Of a stretch of 64,000 nt of DNA, positions 44,850 through 52,715 are shown one piece after another. The position numbers and the translations under genes are program-made. Location of the stretch: NCBI GenBank assembly GCA_963734185.1, contig CAVTGA010000002.1, forward strand, positions 2,170,001-2,234,000, written 5' to 3'. Below the pieces are notes generated by a model that was not told the DNA's origin, did no database searches, and saw only the letters and a program-made list of their open reading frames with translations. Position 1 is the stretch's first letter. Each line of letters begins with the position of its first letter. Source of the DNA: PALSA-894 sp963734185. Its GTDB lineage: Bacteria; Pseudomonadota; Alphaproteobacteria; Rhizobiales; Xanthobacteraceae.

Positions 44850-46475
44850 GTGCCGCAGACAGGTTCGTTCGACTACATCATCGTCGGTGCCGGGTCGTCC
44901 GGTTGCGTGCTGGCCAACCGGCTCACCGCATCGGGGCAGCATCGGGTGCTGCTGCTCGAGGCCGGCGGCGAAGACCGCAATTTCTGGATCCACGTGCCGA
45001 TCGGCTATGCCAAGCTGTTCACCGACGCGAAGCACAACTGGCTCTACGCGTCCGAACCTGAGCCGGAGTTGCACGGCCGCTCGATCATCCAGCCGCGCGG
45101 CAAGGTGCTCGGCGGCTCCTCGTCGATCAACGGGTTGCTCTACATCCGCGGCCAGGCGGAGGATTTCGATCACTGGCGCCAGCTCGGCAACACCGGTTGG
45201 AGCTTCGACGATGTGCTGCCCTATTTCCGCCGCGCCGAGGACCAGGAACGCGGTGAGGATGAACTGCACGGCGTCGGCGGGCCGCTTGCGGTGCGCGACG
45301 TCAGCGAAGGCCACCCGCTGTGCGATGCCTTCATCGAGGCTTGCGAGCAGGCGGGACTTCCGCGCACCGACGACTTCAACGGTGCGAGCCAGGAGGGCGC
45401 GGGCTATTTCCAGCTCACCACGCGCAAGGGCCGACGCTGGTCGACCGCGCGCGGCTATCTCAAGCCCGCGCGCAAGCGGCATAATCTGGCGGTCGAGTCG
45501 AATGCGCTGACCACGCGTGTTCTTTTCGAAGGGCGCCGCGCCGTCGGCGTCGAGTACCGCAAGGACGGCGCGACCCACACCGCGCGCGCCAATGCCGAGG
45601 TGATCCTCGCGAGCGGCGCGTTCAACTCGCCGCAGCTCTTACAGCTCTCCGGCGTCGGCCCGGCCGAGCTGCTGCAACAGCACGGCATCACGGTGATCGC
45701 CGACATGAAAGGCGTCGGCGCGGACCTGCAGGATCACTATCAGGCGCGCTTCAATTATCGCTGCAAGACGCGCAACACCATCAACGACATGATGGCGAGC
45801 GTGACCGGCCGCGTCGCCGCGGGCCTGCGCTATGCGCTGCTGCGCAAGGGTTTCCTCACCATCGGCGCCGGCTATGCGGGCGGATTCTTCAAGACCGACC
45901 CCAAGATGGCGACGCCCGACGTGCAATTCCACTTCATCCTGTTCTCGGCCGATGCGGTCGGACAGAAGCTGCATCCCTGGCCGGGCTTCCTCGCCTCGAT
46001 CTGCCAGCTGCGGCCCGAAAGCCGCGGCTTTGTGCGCATCAAGTCGGCCGACCCGGCGCAGGCCCCCGCGATCCAGCCGCGCTACATGACGGCGCAGGCC
46101 GATCGCGACTGCATGGTCGCCGGCATGAAGCTGTTGCGCCGCGTTATGAACCAGCCGGCGATCGCGCGCACCATCGACGAAGAACTGATGCCGGGCCCGC
46201 AGGTGCAGAGCGACGCGGACTATCTGGAATTCGCCCGCCAGAAGGGCACGACCGTGTTCCACCCGACCTCGACCTGCCGCATGGGCTCCGACGTCACCGC
46301 CGTGGTCGACGAGCGGCTGCGCGTGCACGGCTTTGCAGGCCTGCGCGTCGCCGATGCCTCGATCATGCCGACGGTGGTGTCCGGCAACACCAACGCGGCC
46401 TGCGTGATGATCGGCGAGAAGGCCTCGGACCTGGTGCTGCAGGACGCGAAGGCGCGGGTGGCGCGGGCGGCTTAG
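44850..46475 (+). CDS. GMC-family FAD oxidoreductase (choline-dehydrogenase-like), copy 1
   Basis: 541-residue alcohol/choline-type dehydrogenase or oxidase. FAD motif VGAGSSGCVLANRL at 12-25, GMC signature 1 in PRGKVLGGSSSINGLLYIRG, second GMC signature in ASGAFNSPQLLQLSGVGP, and the catalytic His region FHPTSTCRMG with the later SGNTNAAC. GTG 44850 follows GAGGGA. It is a close paralogue of the gene at 47232 (most motifs identical). Substrate is an alcohol or aldehyde, undetermined. Confidence 0.93.
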   Translation: MPQTGSFDYIIVGAGSSGCVLANRLTASGQHRVLLLEAGGEDRNFWIHVPIGYAKLFTDAKHNWLYASEPEPELHGRSIIQPRGKVLGGSSSINGLLYIRGQAEDFDHWRQLGNTGWSFDDVLPYFRRAEDQERGEDELHGVGGPLAVRDVSEGHPLCDAFIEACEQAGLPRTDDFNGASQEGAGYFQLTTRKGRRWSTARGYLKPARKRHNLAVESNALTTRVLFEGRRAVGVEYRKDGATHTARANAEVILASGAFNSPQLLQLSGVGPAELLQQHGITVIADMKGVGADLQDHYQARFNYRCKTRNTINDMMASVTGRVAAGLRYALLRKGFLTIGAGYAGGFFKTDPKMATPDVQFHFILFSADAVGQKLHPWPGFLASICQLRPESRGFVRIKSADPAQAPAIQPRYMTAQADRDCMVAGMKLLRRVMNQPAIARTIDEELMPGPQVQSDADYLEFARQKGTTVFHPTSTCRMGSDVTAVVDERLRVHGFAGLRVADASIMPTVVSGNTNAACVMIGEKASDLVLQDAKARVARAA

Positions 46476-46503
46476 CGCACAAGCACGTATTATAGCAAAC
46501 GTC

Positions 46504-46590
46504 GTCATGCCCGGCCTTGTGCCGGGCATCCACGTCTTGCTTGCCTGCCGCTCGAAGACGTGGATGGCCGGGACAAGCCCGGCCATGACG
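46504..46590. repeat. long inverted repeat, GTCATGCCCGG type
   Basis: Left arm GTCATGCCCGGCCTTGTGCC, right arm ends ACAAGCCCGGCCATGACG; the two are reverse complements and include the paired CCACGTCTT / AAGACGTGG. Nearly the same element at 51532-51614. Probably a REP/MITE-like element between two genes. Confidence 0.85.
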
Positions 46591-46658
46591 GCGGATAGGT
46601 TGGAGCACGCAAGATGGAAAGGGCTATAGTCGTGCTGGCCACTATCCCCGAGGCTTAT

Positions 46659-47099
46659 ATGCGGTCCTACGTCTATCGTGGTGAATTCGAGCGCGGCTCG
46701 CGGCGCGGTTACGTCGTCAGCTTCCCGGACGTTCCAGAGGCGATCACGCAGGGGCGCGACATGGTCGATGCGCGCGCGATGGCCGAGGAGGCGCTCGGCC
46801 TCGTGCTCCTGACCTATCTGGAGCGCGGGATGCCGCTGCCCAAGCCGCGCGCCAAAGGCCGCGGTCTCGTTGAGATTGCCGTCGCGCCGGACGTGGCCGC
46901 CAAGCTGGCAGTTCTGGAGGCGTTCAATGCCGCCGGAATCACCAAAAGCGAGCTCGCGCGCCGCGTCGGCAAGGACGAGAAGGAGGTGCGCCGCATTCTC
47001 GATCCCAGGCATCCGACCAAGCTGCCGGCTCTCACGGCCGCGCTGCGGGCGCTGGGCAAGCGGTTGGTGGTGGGCGTGATGGAGGCGGAGGCGGCATAG
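46659..47099 (+). CDS. orphan HicB-type antitoxin with C-terminal HTH
   Basis: 146-residue protein with an N-terminal HicB fold (residues 1-60; RGEFERGSRRGYVVSFPDVPEA and a conserved Ala-rich helix DARAMAEEALGLVLL) and a C-terminal Xre-like helix-turn-helix (about 85-140; GITKSELARRVGKDEKEVRRILDPRH). HicB antitoxins pair with a small HicA RNase, normally encoded just upstream; none is visible here, only a repeat. ATG 46659 follows GAGG by five bases and is preferred to 46614. It sits between the two GMC paralogues. Confidence 0.85.
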   Translation: MRSYVYRGEFERGSRRGYVVSFPDVPEAITQGRDMVDARAMAEEALGLVLLTYLERGMPLPKPRAKGRGLVEIAVAPDVAAKLAVLEAFNAAGITKSELARRVGKDEKEVRRILDPRHPTKLPALTAALRALGKRLVVGVMEAEAA

Positions 47100-47100
47100 C

Positions 47101-47144
47101 GCATGATCCCGAAAAGTTGACAGACTTTTCGGATAAGATCATGC
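47101..47144. repeat. inverted repeat GCATGATCCCGAAAAG...CTTTTCGGATAAGATCATGC
   Basis: Imperfect hairpin directly after the HicB stop. Same class as 21068-21141 and 37934-37974. Confidence 0.75.
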
Positions 47145-47231
47145 GCAAACGCAAGGAATCCGGGCGTTCTGTCGATTCAATCCGAATGGATCGGTCCGCA
47201 TGATCCCGAAGCAGCCTGCCGCAGCGGCCGC

Positions 47232-48830
47232 ATGACCGAATCGTTCGACTTCATCGTCGTCGGCGCCGGCTCAGCCGGCTGCGTGCTCGCCAACCGGCTG
47301 AGCGCCGACGGCCGCCACACGGTGCTGTTGCTCGAAGCCGGCGGCGAAGACCGCGATATCTGGATCCACGTTCCGCTCGGCTACGGGCGGCACTTCACCA
47401 ATCCGAAGGTGAATTGGCTCTATCAGACCGAGCCGGAGGCGGAGTGCCACGGCCGCCGCATCATCGCGCCGCGCGGCAAGGTGCTGGGCGGCTCGTCGTC
47501 GATCAACGGGCTGATGTATGTGCGCGGACAACCCGAGGACTACGACCGCTGGCGTCAGCTCGGCAATGTCGGCTGGAGCTATGCCGACGTGCTGCCCTAT
47601 TTCCGCAAGGCCGAGGATCAGCAGCGCGGCCCCGACCAATGGCACGGCGCGGGCGGGCCGCTCAGCGTCTGCGACCTGGAGCCGCTGCCGATCTGCGATG
47701 CCTTCATCGCGGCGGCCGAGCAGCGCGGCTATGCGCGCAATCCGGATTTCAACGGACCAGCGCAGGAAGGCTTCGGCTACTACCAGTTCACCACGCGCAA
47801 CGGACGGCGTTGCTCCACCGCCGTCGGCTACCTCAAGCCGGCGCGGCGGCGGCCGAACCTGACGGTCGTGTCGCAGGCGCTCGCGACGCGCCTACGGTTC
47901 GAAGGGCGCCGCGCGGTCGGTGTCGAATACCTGCAAGGCGCCGCCAGACACACGGCGCGTGCGTCCGGCGAGGTGATCCTGGCGGGCGGAGCCTACAACA
48001 CGCCGCAGCTGATGCAGCTCTCGGGGCTCGGGCCCGCGGCGTTGCTGCGCGAGCACGGCATCGCGGTCGTTGCCGACATGCCCGGCGTCGGCGCCGACCT
48101 GCAGGATCATTTCCACGCCCGGATGGTGTTCCGCTGCACGCAGCCGGTCTCGGCGAACGACCTGCTGGCCAGCAAGCGGCGCGGTTTGGCAGCCGGGTTG
48201 CGTTACCTGCTGCGCCGGCGCGGCCTGCTCGCGATGGGCGCCGCCTATGTGGGCGGCTTCCTGCGCAGCAACGACGCCGTGGCGACGCCGGATGTGCAAT
48301 GCCACGTCATGTTGTTCTCCGCCGACGCGATCGGCGGTCCGCTGCACGACTTCTCCGGCGTCACCTGTCCGGTCATCGTGCTGCGCCCCGAGAGCCGCGG
48401 CACGGTGCGCATCAAGTCCGCCGATCCCAGGGAGCCGCCTGCGATCGCGCCGTGCTATCTCACCGCCGCGAAGGATCGCGACACCACGGTGGCGGGCATG
48501 CGCGCGCTGCGCCGCATCATGGCGGCGCCCGCGATCGCGCCGTTCATCGAAGCCGAGCATGAGCCGGGCGGATCTTGCGCCAGCGACGACGATCTCATCG
48601 ACTACGTGCGCCGGCGCGGCTCGACCGTCTATCACCCCACCTCGACCTGCCGCATGGGCGACGATCCGGCCGCCGTGGTCGACGCGCGCCTGCGCGTCCA
48701 TGGCTTCGAGCGGCTGCGCATCGTGGATGCCTCGATCATGCCGGCGCTCATCTCCGGCAACACCAATGCGCCGACCATCATGATCGCCGAGAAGGGAGCG
48801 GACATGATTTTGCAGGATGCGAAGGGCTGA
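47232..48830 (+). CDS. GMC-family FAD oxidoreductase, copy 2
   Basis: 532-residue paralogue of the enzyme at 44850. Same layout: VGAGSAGCVLANRL, PRGKVLGGSSSINGLMYVRG, AGGAYNTPQLMQLSGLGP, YHPTSTCRMGDD and SGNTNAPT. Alignable end to end with copy 1 by eye without large gaps. Substrate may differ. Its last codons (TIMIAEKG to the end) are nearly repeated 1.3 kb downstream as a gene remnant at 50087-50180, evidence of a former third copy. Confidence 0.93.
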   Translation: MTESFDFIVVGAGSAGCVLANRLSADGRHTVLLLEAGGEDRDIWIHVPLGYGRHFTNPKVNWLYQTEPEAECHGRRIIAPRGKVLGGSSSINGLMYVRGQPEDYDRWRQLGNVGWSYADVLPYFRKAEDQQRGPDQWHGAGGPLSVCDLEPLPICDAFIAAAEQRGYARNPDFNGPAQEGFGYYQFTTRNGRRCSTAVGYLKPARRRPNLTVVSQALATRLRFEGRRAVGVEYLQGAARHTARASGEVILAGGAYNTPQLMQLSGLGPAALLREHGIAVVADMPGVGADLQDHFHARMVFRCTQPVSANDLLASKRRGLAAGLRYLLRRRGLLAMGAAYVGGFLRSNDAVATPDVQCHVMLFSADAIGGPLHDFSGVTCPVIVLRPESRGTVRIKSADPREPPAIAPCYLTAAKDRDTTVAGMRALRRIMAAPAIAPFIEAEHEPGGSCASDDDLIDYVRRRGSTVYHPTSTCRMGDDPAAVVDARLRVHGFERLRIVDASIMPALISGNTNAPTIMIAEKGADMILQDAKG

Positions 48831-48968
48831 CCGCGCACTTCCAGCAGGGGACACGACGGACTGCGGTAGCGGCTTGATCGCTGTGTCAAGCGCCGTGCGC
48901 GGCACGCGGAGAGATTGCGGCCTGTGTGGATTTCGTGTTCTCATGACCTGCGTAACAAGGGGAGCGCG

Positions 48969-50069
48969 ATGCCGGGAACGGGTACCAAGCCGCAGTTCAT
49001 CGTCGACACCATGTTCGGCAACATGCCGGTCGCAAGCTTCGAGGTGCCCGCGGACTGGCACACGTCGAGCGGGTTGCACTGGGTGTTCGGTCAGGTCGTC
49101 GATCCCGCGAATGACCTCCAGTATCCGGTGAATGCATGGGCGCGCGCCGAGGACCCGAATGGCGATGCGCTGATGGAGCGCTTTCCCGAGATCAATTTCT
49201 ATTTCCTGCCGCAGCAAGCGATGTTCGGCGGCCTTGGCGGGCTGTTCTCAGCGCTTACCGGACAGGCGGCGCCGCAGCTGCCGCGCATGTTCGGGGCACT
49301 GTCGTCACCGCCGATGCCCGCAACCGACGCGGTGATGAAGTTCCTGCTGCCGTGGTGCCGCGGCGGCTTGCCGGACCTGCGCGTCGTCGGCCAGTTCGAT
49401 CCGCGCGACTACATGGCGCTGCTGCCGCCGGTCAGTCCCGCGGTGCATCCCGAACCGGTTGGCCTGCGCATCGAATACAGCATGTTCGGCAAGCAGTATG
49501 AGGAAGAGATTTTCGCCCTGAAGACGCAATGGGACGTGCAGAACTACGGCGGCCAGGGCCTCATGGTGCAGACCAACTGGACGCTGTCCTACTCGTCAGG
49601 GCTGCGCGCCGTGAAGGGAACGTTGGCAAGGCGGCGGCCCGAACTCATGCAGATCCTCGCGTCCGGCAAGCCCAACATGAAATGGGCCGCGCTTTGCGCG
49701 CAGGTGAAACATCAGCTTGATGCGGCCTTCAATGCCTATATCCAGCAGGGCTACGCCACGACCGCGGCTGCGGGCGCAGCCAGCGCACAGATCAGCGCCA
49801 ACAACGACGCGTTGCTCGGACAATTCGAAGCAACGCGCCAGCAGCAGGCCGCGGCGCATGCGGAGGACCGCAGCAGCGCCGACCGGTTCAGCGACTACAT
49901 CCGTGGCGTGGATACCTACGTGGACACCGACGGCCGCCACGTCCAGCACTCGAACCAACACTCCGACCTCTGGAAGAGCGCGAGCGGCCGCTATCACGGC
50001 ACGAGCGATCCGTCATTCGATCCGAATGTCGGGAGCACGGAGAGTTGGGAGAGGTTGCGGAAGCTGTAG
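48969..50069 (+). CDS. unrecognised 366-aa protein between GMC copy 2 and a GMC remnant
   Basis: Not recognised. ATG 48969 follows GGGGAG. No signal peptide or membrane helix. The N-terminal 130 residues are rich in aromatic and Pro residues (FGGLGGLFSALTG is Gly-rich), the middle contains FGKQYEEEIFAL and a Trp-rich VQTNWTLSYSSG, then a Gln/Ala-rich helical segment (about 285-325; AQISANNDALLGQFEATRQQQ) and a terminal domain with HVQHSNQHSDLW and GRYHGTSDPSFDPN. Such a C-terminal SNQH...DPxFxP block is one I have seen in uncharacterised bacterial proteins, but no function follows from it. It is flanked on both sides by GMC sequence, so may have been inserted there. Confidence 0.6.
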   Translation: MPGTGTKPQFIVDTMFGNMPVASFEVPADWHTSSGLHWVFGQVVDPANDLQYPVNAWARAEDPNGDALMERFPEINFYFLPQQAMFGGLGGLFSALTGQAAPQLPRMFGALSSPPMPATDAVMKFLLPWCRGGLPDLRVVGQFDPRDYMALLPPVSPAVHPEPVGLRIEYSMFGKQYEEEIFALKTQWDVQNYGGQGLMVQTNWTLSYSSGLRAVKGTLARRRPELMQILASGKPNMKWAALCAQVKHQLDAAFNAYIQQGYATTAAAGAASAQISANNDALLGQFEATRQQQAAAHAEDRSSADRFSDYIRGVDTYVDTDGRHVQHSNQHSDLWKSASGRYHGTSDPSFDPNVGSTESWERLRKL

Positions 50070-50086
50070 CTGCAACGATCCGCCAA

Positions 50087-50180
50087 GTCGAACGCCGCGC
50101 GCACGACCATCATGATCGCCGAGAAGGGGGCGGGCATGATTTTGCAGGATGCGAAGGCGGGCGCGGCAAGGACGGCGTAA
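50087..50180 (+). pseudogene. 3' remnant of a third GMC oxidoreductase gene
   Basis: Reads (S)NAARTTIMIAEKGAGMILQDAKAG then a few codons to TAA at 50178. It matches the end of GMC copy 2 (TIMIAEKGADMILQDAKG) closely, but no upstream part of the gene is present; the preceding 48969-50069 gene occupies the position. A relic of duplication or replacement. Confidence 0.75.
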
Positions 50181-50182
50181 GG

Positions 50183-50656
50183 TCAAGGCGCGCCGACAAG
50201 GCGCTGATCGAAGCGGAATGGCTCTACCGAAACGATCGTCACGGACTTGATCAGCGCGTGAGCCGGATTGATCAAAAGATTGCGCTCCTGCGGGACGATC
50301 ACCGAGGGCACCGCGAGGGCAAGAAACCGCGCCTCGGCGAGCCAGGCATCGCCCAATTCGCGACATCTCCTGGCGGCCGCTGCTCCCACCAGGTCGCGGG
50401 GCAGCTCGTCGCGGGATATTTCACCGCTCGCCAGGTCGTCGGGAATCCCGATGCGGACCGCCCTCAGCTCGGGCAGACTGGCACGCAGCTCGGGCGGCAA
50501 TTGCGCCAGCGCTTCCAGCACGGCAAGCGACAGGTTGAATGACGCATAGACCACCCCGCGCCCCGGGGAATTCCACCGCGCTCCCCGTAATGCGTTCCCT
50601 TTGCCGTCAAGTCTCGCCGCATACAGCGGCGACGACAACCGCCACGCCATCGGCAT
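50183..50656 (-). CDS. RES-domain toxin
   Basis: 157-residue RES-family toxin, the ParT/MbcT-type fold whose members deplete or modify NAD+. The core motif GARWNSPGRGVVYAS (residues 25-39) contains the Arg and Tyr expected for NAD binding; SLAVLEAL and the following helices also fit. Its ATG lies nine bases after the stop of the Xre-type gene, the normal antitoxin-toxin order. The product is toxic only when its partner is lost, by family knowledge. End overlaps nothing; the GMC remnant is three bases away on the other strand. Confidence 0.85.
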   Translation of the reverse strand: MPMAWRLSSPLYAARLDGKGNALRGARWNSPGRGVVYASFNLSLAVLEALAQLPPELRASLPELRAVRIGIPDDLASGEISRDELPRDLVGAAAARRCRELGDAWLAEARFLALAVPSVIVPQERNLLINPAHALIKSVTIVSVEPFRFDQRLVGAP

Positions 50657-50665
50657 GTGCGGTCC

Positions 50666-51088
50666 CTAGACGTAATCGCCGTAGGCGAAATTCAGGATTG
50701 CGCCTTCGACCTCCCGCGCACCGGCATCGGTCTCGGCCAGCTCGATCGGAATACGTCCTTTCAACACCGGATTCGGCAGCATCAGCCATTTGCGGGCAAA
50801 CTCGGCATCGCCGAAGTTTCTGATCGCCGTTTCCGTGATGCGCACGAGCCGCGCGATCGCATCGCCTTCGGAAAGCTTGAGCGCCGCGCGATTGGCGAGC
50901 CGACGGTTGAAGGTGCGTTCCGGGATGATGCGATGGACCTGCTTGGCGCTGAGCACCCCGCGATCGATCAGTTGCTTGACGCGCCGCGCGTCGATCCCGC
51001 GCACGATGTCGTCGTGAATGAAGGGCTGCGCCGCCTCGGCGAAGCCGGGATTCGACGGCTGGGCGGACTTGCGGCCTGCGCGCGGCAT
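50666..51088 (-). CDS. Xre/MbcA/ParS-type antitoxin
   Basis: 140-residue antitoxin of the RES-Xre class. The N-terminus is Lys/Pro-rich, then a DNA-binding helical domain (VKQLIDRGVLSAKQVHRIIPERTFNRRLA) followed by the family C-terminal domain (SEGDAIARLVRITETAIRNFGD, then FARKWLMLPNPVLKGRIPIELAETDAGAREVE). This pair of segments is typical of MbcA/ParS antitoxins. ATG 51088 is preferred to the longer ORF (51304) because the family starts here; GAGGG is ten bases upstream. Autoregulates the operon in known systems. Confidence 0.87.
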   Translation of the reverse strand: MPRAGRKSAQPSNPGFAEAAQPFIHDDIVRGIDARRVKQLIDRGVLSAKQVHRIIPERTFNRRLANRAALKLSEGDAIARLVRITETAIRNFGDAEFARKWLMLPNPVLKGRIPIELAETDAGAREVEGAILNFAYGDYV

Positions 51089-51215
51089 GGCTGGCTTTCC
51101 CTCTGCCGTGCAATATAATCCTCCTCGGCAAATGCCGCAAGATGACCGGCAAATGGCAGCTGCAGGTCGAGCGCCGTTCCTGGCCTCAGCCTCGGTTGCG
51201 ACAGAGGACGCGGGT

Positions 51216-51500
51216 GTGCCCATGCGAAGGAACAGAAACTCTGGGAAGAAGAAATGGGCCGACCTGGATGATGCCCCGGAGCTCACGCGCGAATTCTTCC
51301 GCACGGCCGACCTTTACGATGGCAAGAAACTCGTGCGCCGCGGCCGGCCGCCGATTGGTGACCGGCCGAAGCAGGCGGTGAAGCTGCGGCTTTCGCCCGA
51401 CGTGCTGGAGCATTTCCGCGCCAGCGTCGCCGGCTGGCAGACGCGCATCAATGAGACGCTGGTGAAGGTGGTGGAACGGGAGAAAAGAAGGGCAAGATAG
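51216..51500 (+). CDS. orphan BrnA-type antitoxin
   Basis: About 94 residues with a Lys-rich start, a middle DLYDGKKLVRRGRPP segment and the ribbon-helix-helix AVKLRLSPDVLEHFRASVAGWQTRINETLVK characteristic of BrnA. BrnA normally neutralises and represses a BrnT toxin encoded upstream; no BrnT is visible, only the divergent Xre gene. GTG 51216 follows AGAGGA by seven bases; ATG 51222 is the alternative. It is divergent from the Res/Xre pair with about 130 bases between. Confidence 0.82.
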   Translation: MPMRRNRNSGKKKWADLDDAPELTREFFRTADLYDGKKLVRRGRPPIGDRPKQAVKLRLSPDVLEHFRASVAGWQTRINETLVKVVEREKRRAR

Positions 51501-51531
51501 GCGTTTTCCAGTAGCGATGAACCAATTGATC

Positions 51532-51614
51532 GTCATGCCCGGCCTTGTGCCGGGCATCCACGTCTTGCTTGCTGCATCAAAGACGTGGATGGCCGGGACA
51601 AGCCCGGCCATGAC
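51532..51614. repeat. long inverted repeat, GTCATGCCCGG type
   Basis: Near-identical to 46504-46590, with a shorter loop. Lies between the BrnA gene and the convergent nuclease-like gene. Confidence 0.85.
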
Positions 51615-51691
51615 GGAGGATAGGATTGGCGCACGGCCACGTGGAAAACGCTTTAGTAACCCGGATTTCGTTGCGCAGCTCGGCTACAATG

Positions 51692-52708
51692 CTACTCAAC
51701 GCTCTGCGCTGTTGCGACGATCGCTGCCCAATCGCGAAGTGTCGCTTCGTTCGCATGCATCCACGCCCTGAGCGCGGCGGCAGCTCGAATTCCAGTCATC
51801 ACGGCGTCCAATTGAGCGCCTACTGGCCGCTTGTTATCTAATCGGGGTGTATCGTGGACCAGTCCAAGGCTACGTCCAGCCTTTCGCAGATAAAATCGTG
51901 TATTTCCCAGCGCCGATGAATGCCTGCGAAGAACCAATTCGTACGAAGCCCAGCCGTCAAACATGATTTTCACGCTCGGCGAAGGAGCGGAGGAATCCCA
52001 GCATTGATGTGAGAAGCGCAGTGTTGGCAGGAATTCCCACTGTGGCAACGTCTTGCTGACAACGAAATAGATTGTTCGAGATGACTCTGGCCGCTCCCCG
52101 CTTACGTTCGGATTAGGCTTGACTATTAATTCCGGAACGATCTGCCGAATCAGATGCGCATATCCTTCATGAAAATCTCGAACTTGCGGATCAGGTTCAG
52201 GCTCGAATGGCATTGAAAATCGCAAAATTGCTGCTTCAACTAGAGTGCGGTCGTCTCCATCGACCCATGTTGCAATGTCTTCGTATGACACCCAACTCTT
52301 GAATGGAGCGAGGTATTTGGATTTTTCGAGGTAGGCTTTCGGGGCGCAGATTGCCGCGATCGCCGGGCGACCGGTGCAAGACATCGCTATAGCTGAGGCC
52401 GCATAGCGTTCGGGTTGAGTGGGCGTGAAACTGCTATCGAGTTTATTCTCGATGAGTATGCGACCCACCTCACCGGATTCACCAGCAAACATTCGGACCA
52501 AAAGATCGATCGTGCCATTCGTTCCTTCATGGCGTCTCTGACAATCGACGCCGAGTCTCTCAAAGGCAATCGACCTCATGACTTGTGCCAAAATGTTGGC
52601 AATGAACGCTTTGGCAAATTGAGGATCGGTCTTTAGGCGCCTTTCAAGCAGCGCATCAACATGGCGTTCAAAAACATTAGGTCGTCTGATGCCGCTCGGG
52701 TCCATCAT
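51692..52708 (-). CDS. PD-(D/E)XK nuclease-superfamily protein, probable defence gene
   Basis: 338-residue soluble protein, unnamed. The N-terminal third has a restriction-endonuclease core pattern: D68 in GTIDLLVRMF, then E87-x-K89 in RILIENKLDSSF and Q98 in the following PTQPERY, the DUF4263-like arrangement of the PD-(D/E)XK fold. The C-terminal half (about 180-338) is unrelated to any domain I know. G+C is lower than neighbours (33 of 60 in 52381-52440). It starts seven bases after the stop of the acyl-CoA synthetase gene (TGAGG before ATG 52708) but is probably not metabolically related. It stands next to the TA genes. Confidence 0.72.
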   Translation of the reverse strand: MMDPSGIRRPNVFERHVDALLERRLKTDPQFAKAFIANILAQVMRSIAFERLGVDCQRRHEGTNGTIDLLVRMFAGESGEVGRILIENKLDSSFTPTQPERYAASAIAMSCTGRPAIAAICAPKAYLEKSKYLAPFKSWVSYEDIATWVDGDDRTLVEAAILRFSMPFEPEPDPQVRDFHEGYAHLIRQIVPELIVKPNPNVSGERPESSRTIYFVVSKTLPQWEFLPTLRFSHQCWDSSAPSPSVKIMFDGWASYELVLRRHSSALGNTRFYLRKAGRSLGLVHDTPRLDNKRPVGAQLDAVMTGIRAAAALRAWMHANEATLRDWAAIVATAQSVE

Positions 52709-52715
52709 GAACGCC

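Noticed and set aside
47232..48830. Assembly duplication of the GMC gene at 44850
   Set aside because: The two copies differ throughout (for example ASEPEPELHG versus QTEPEAECHG), so they are true paralogues.
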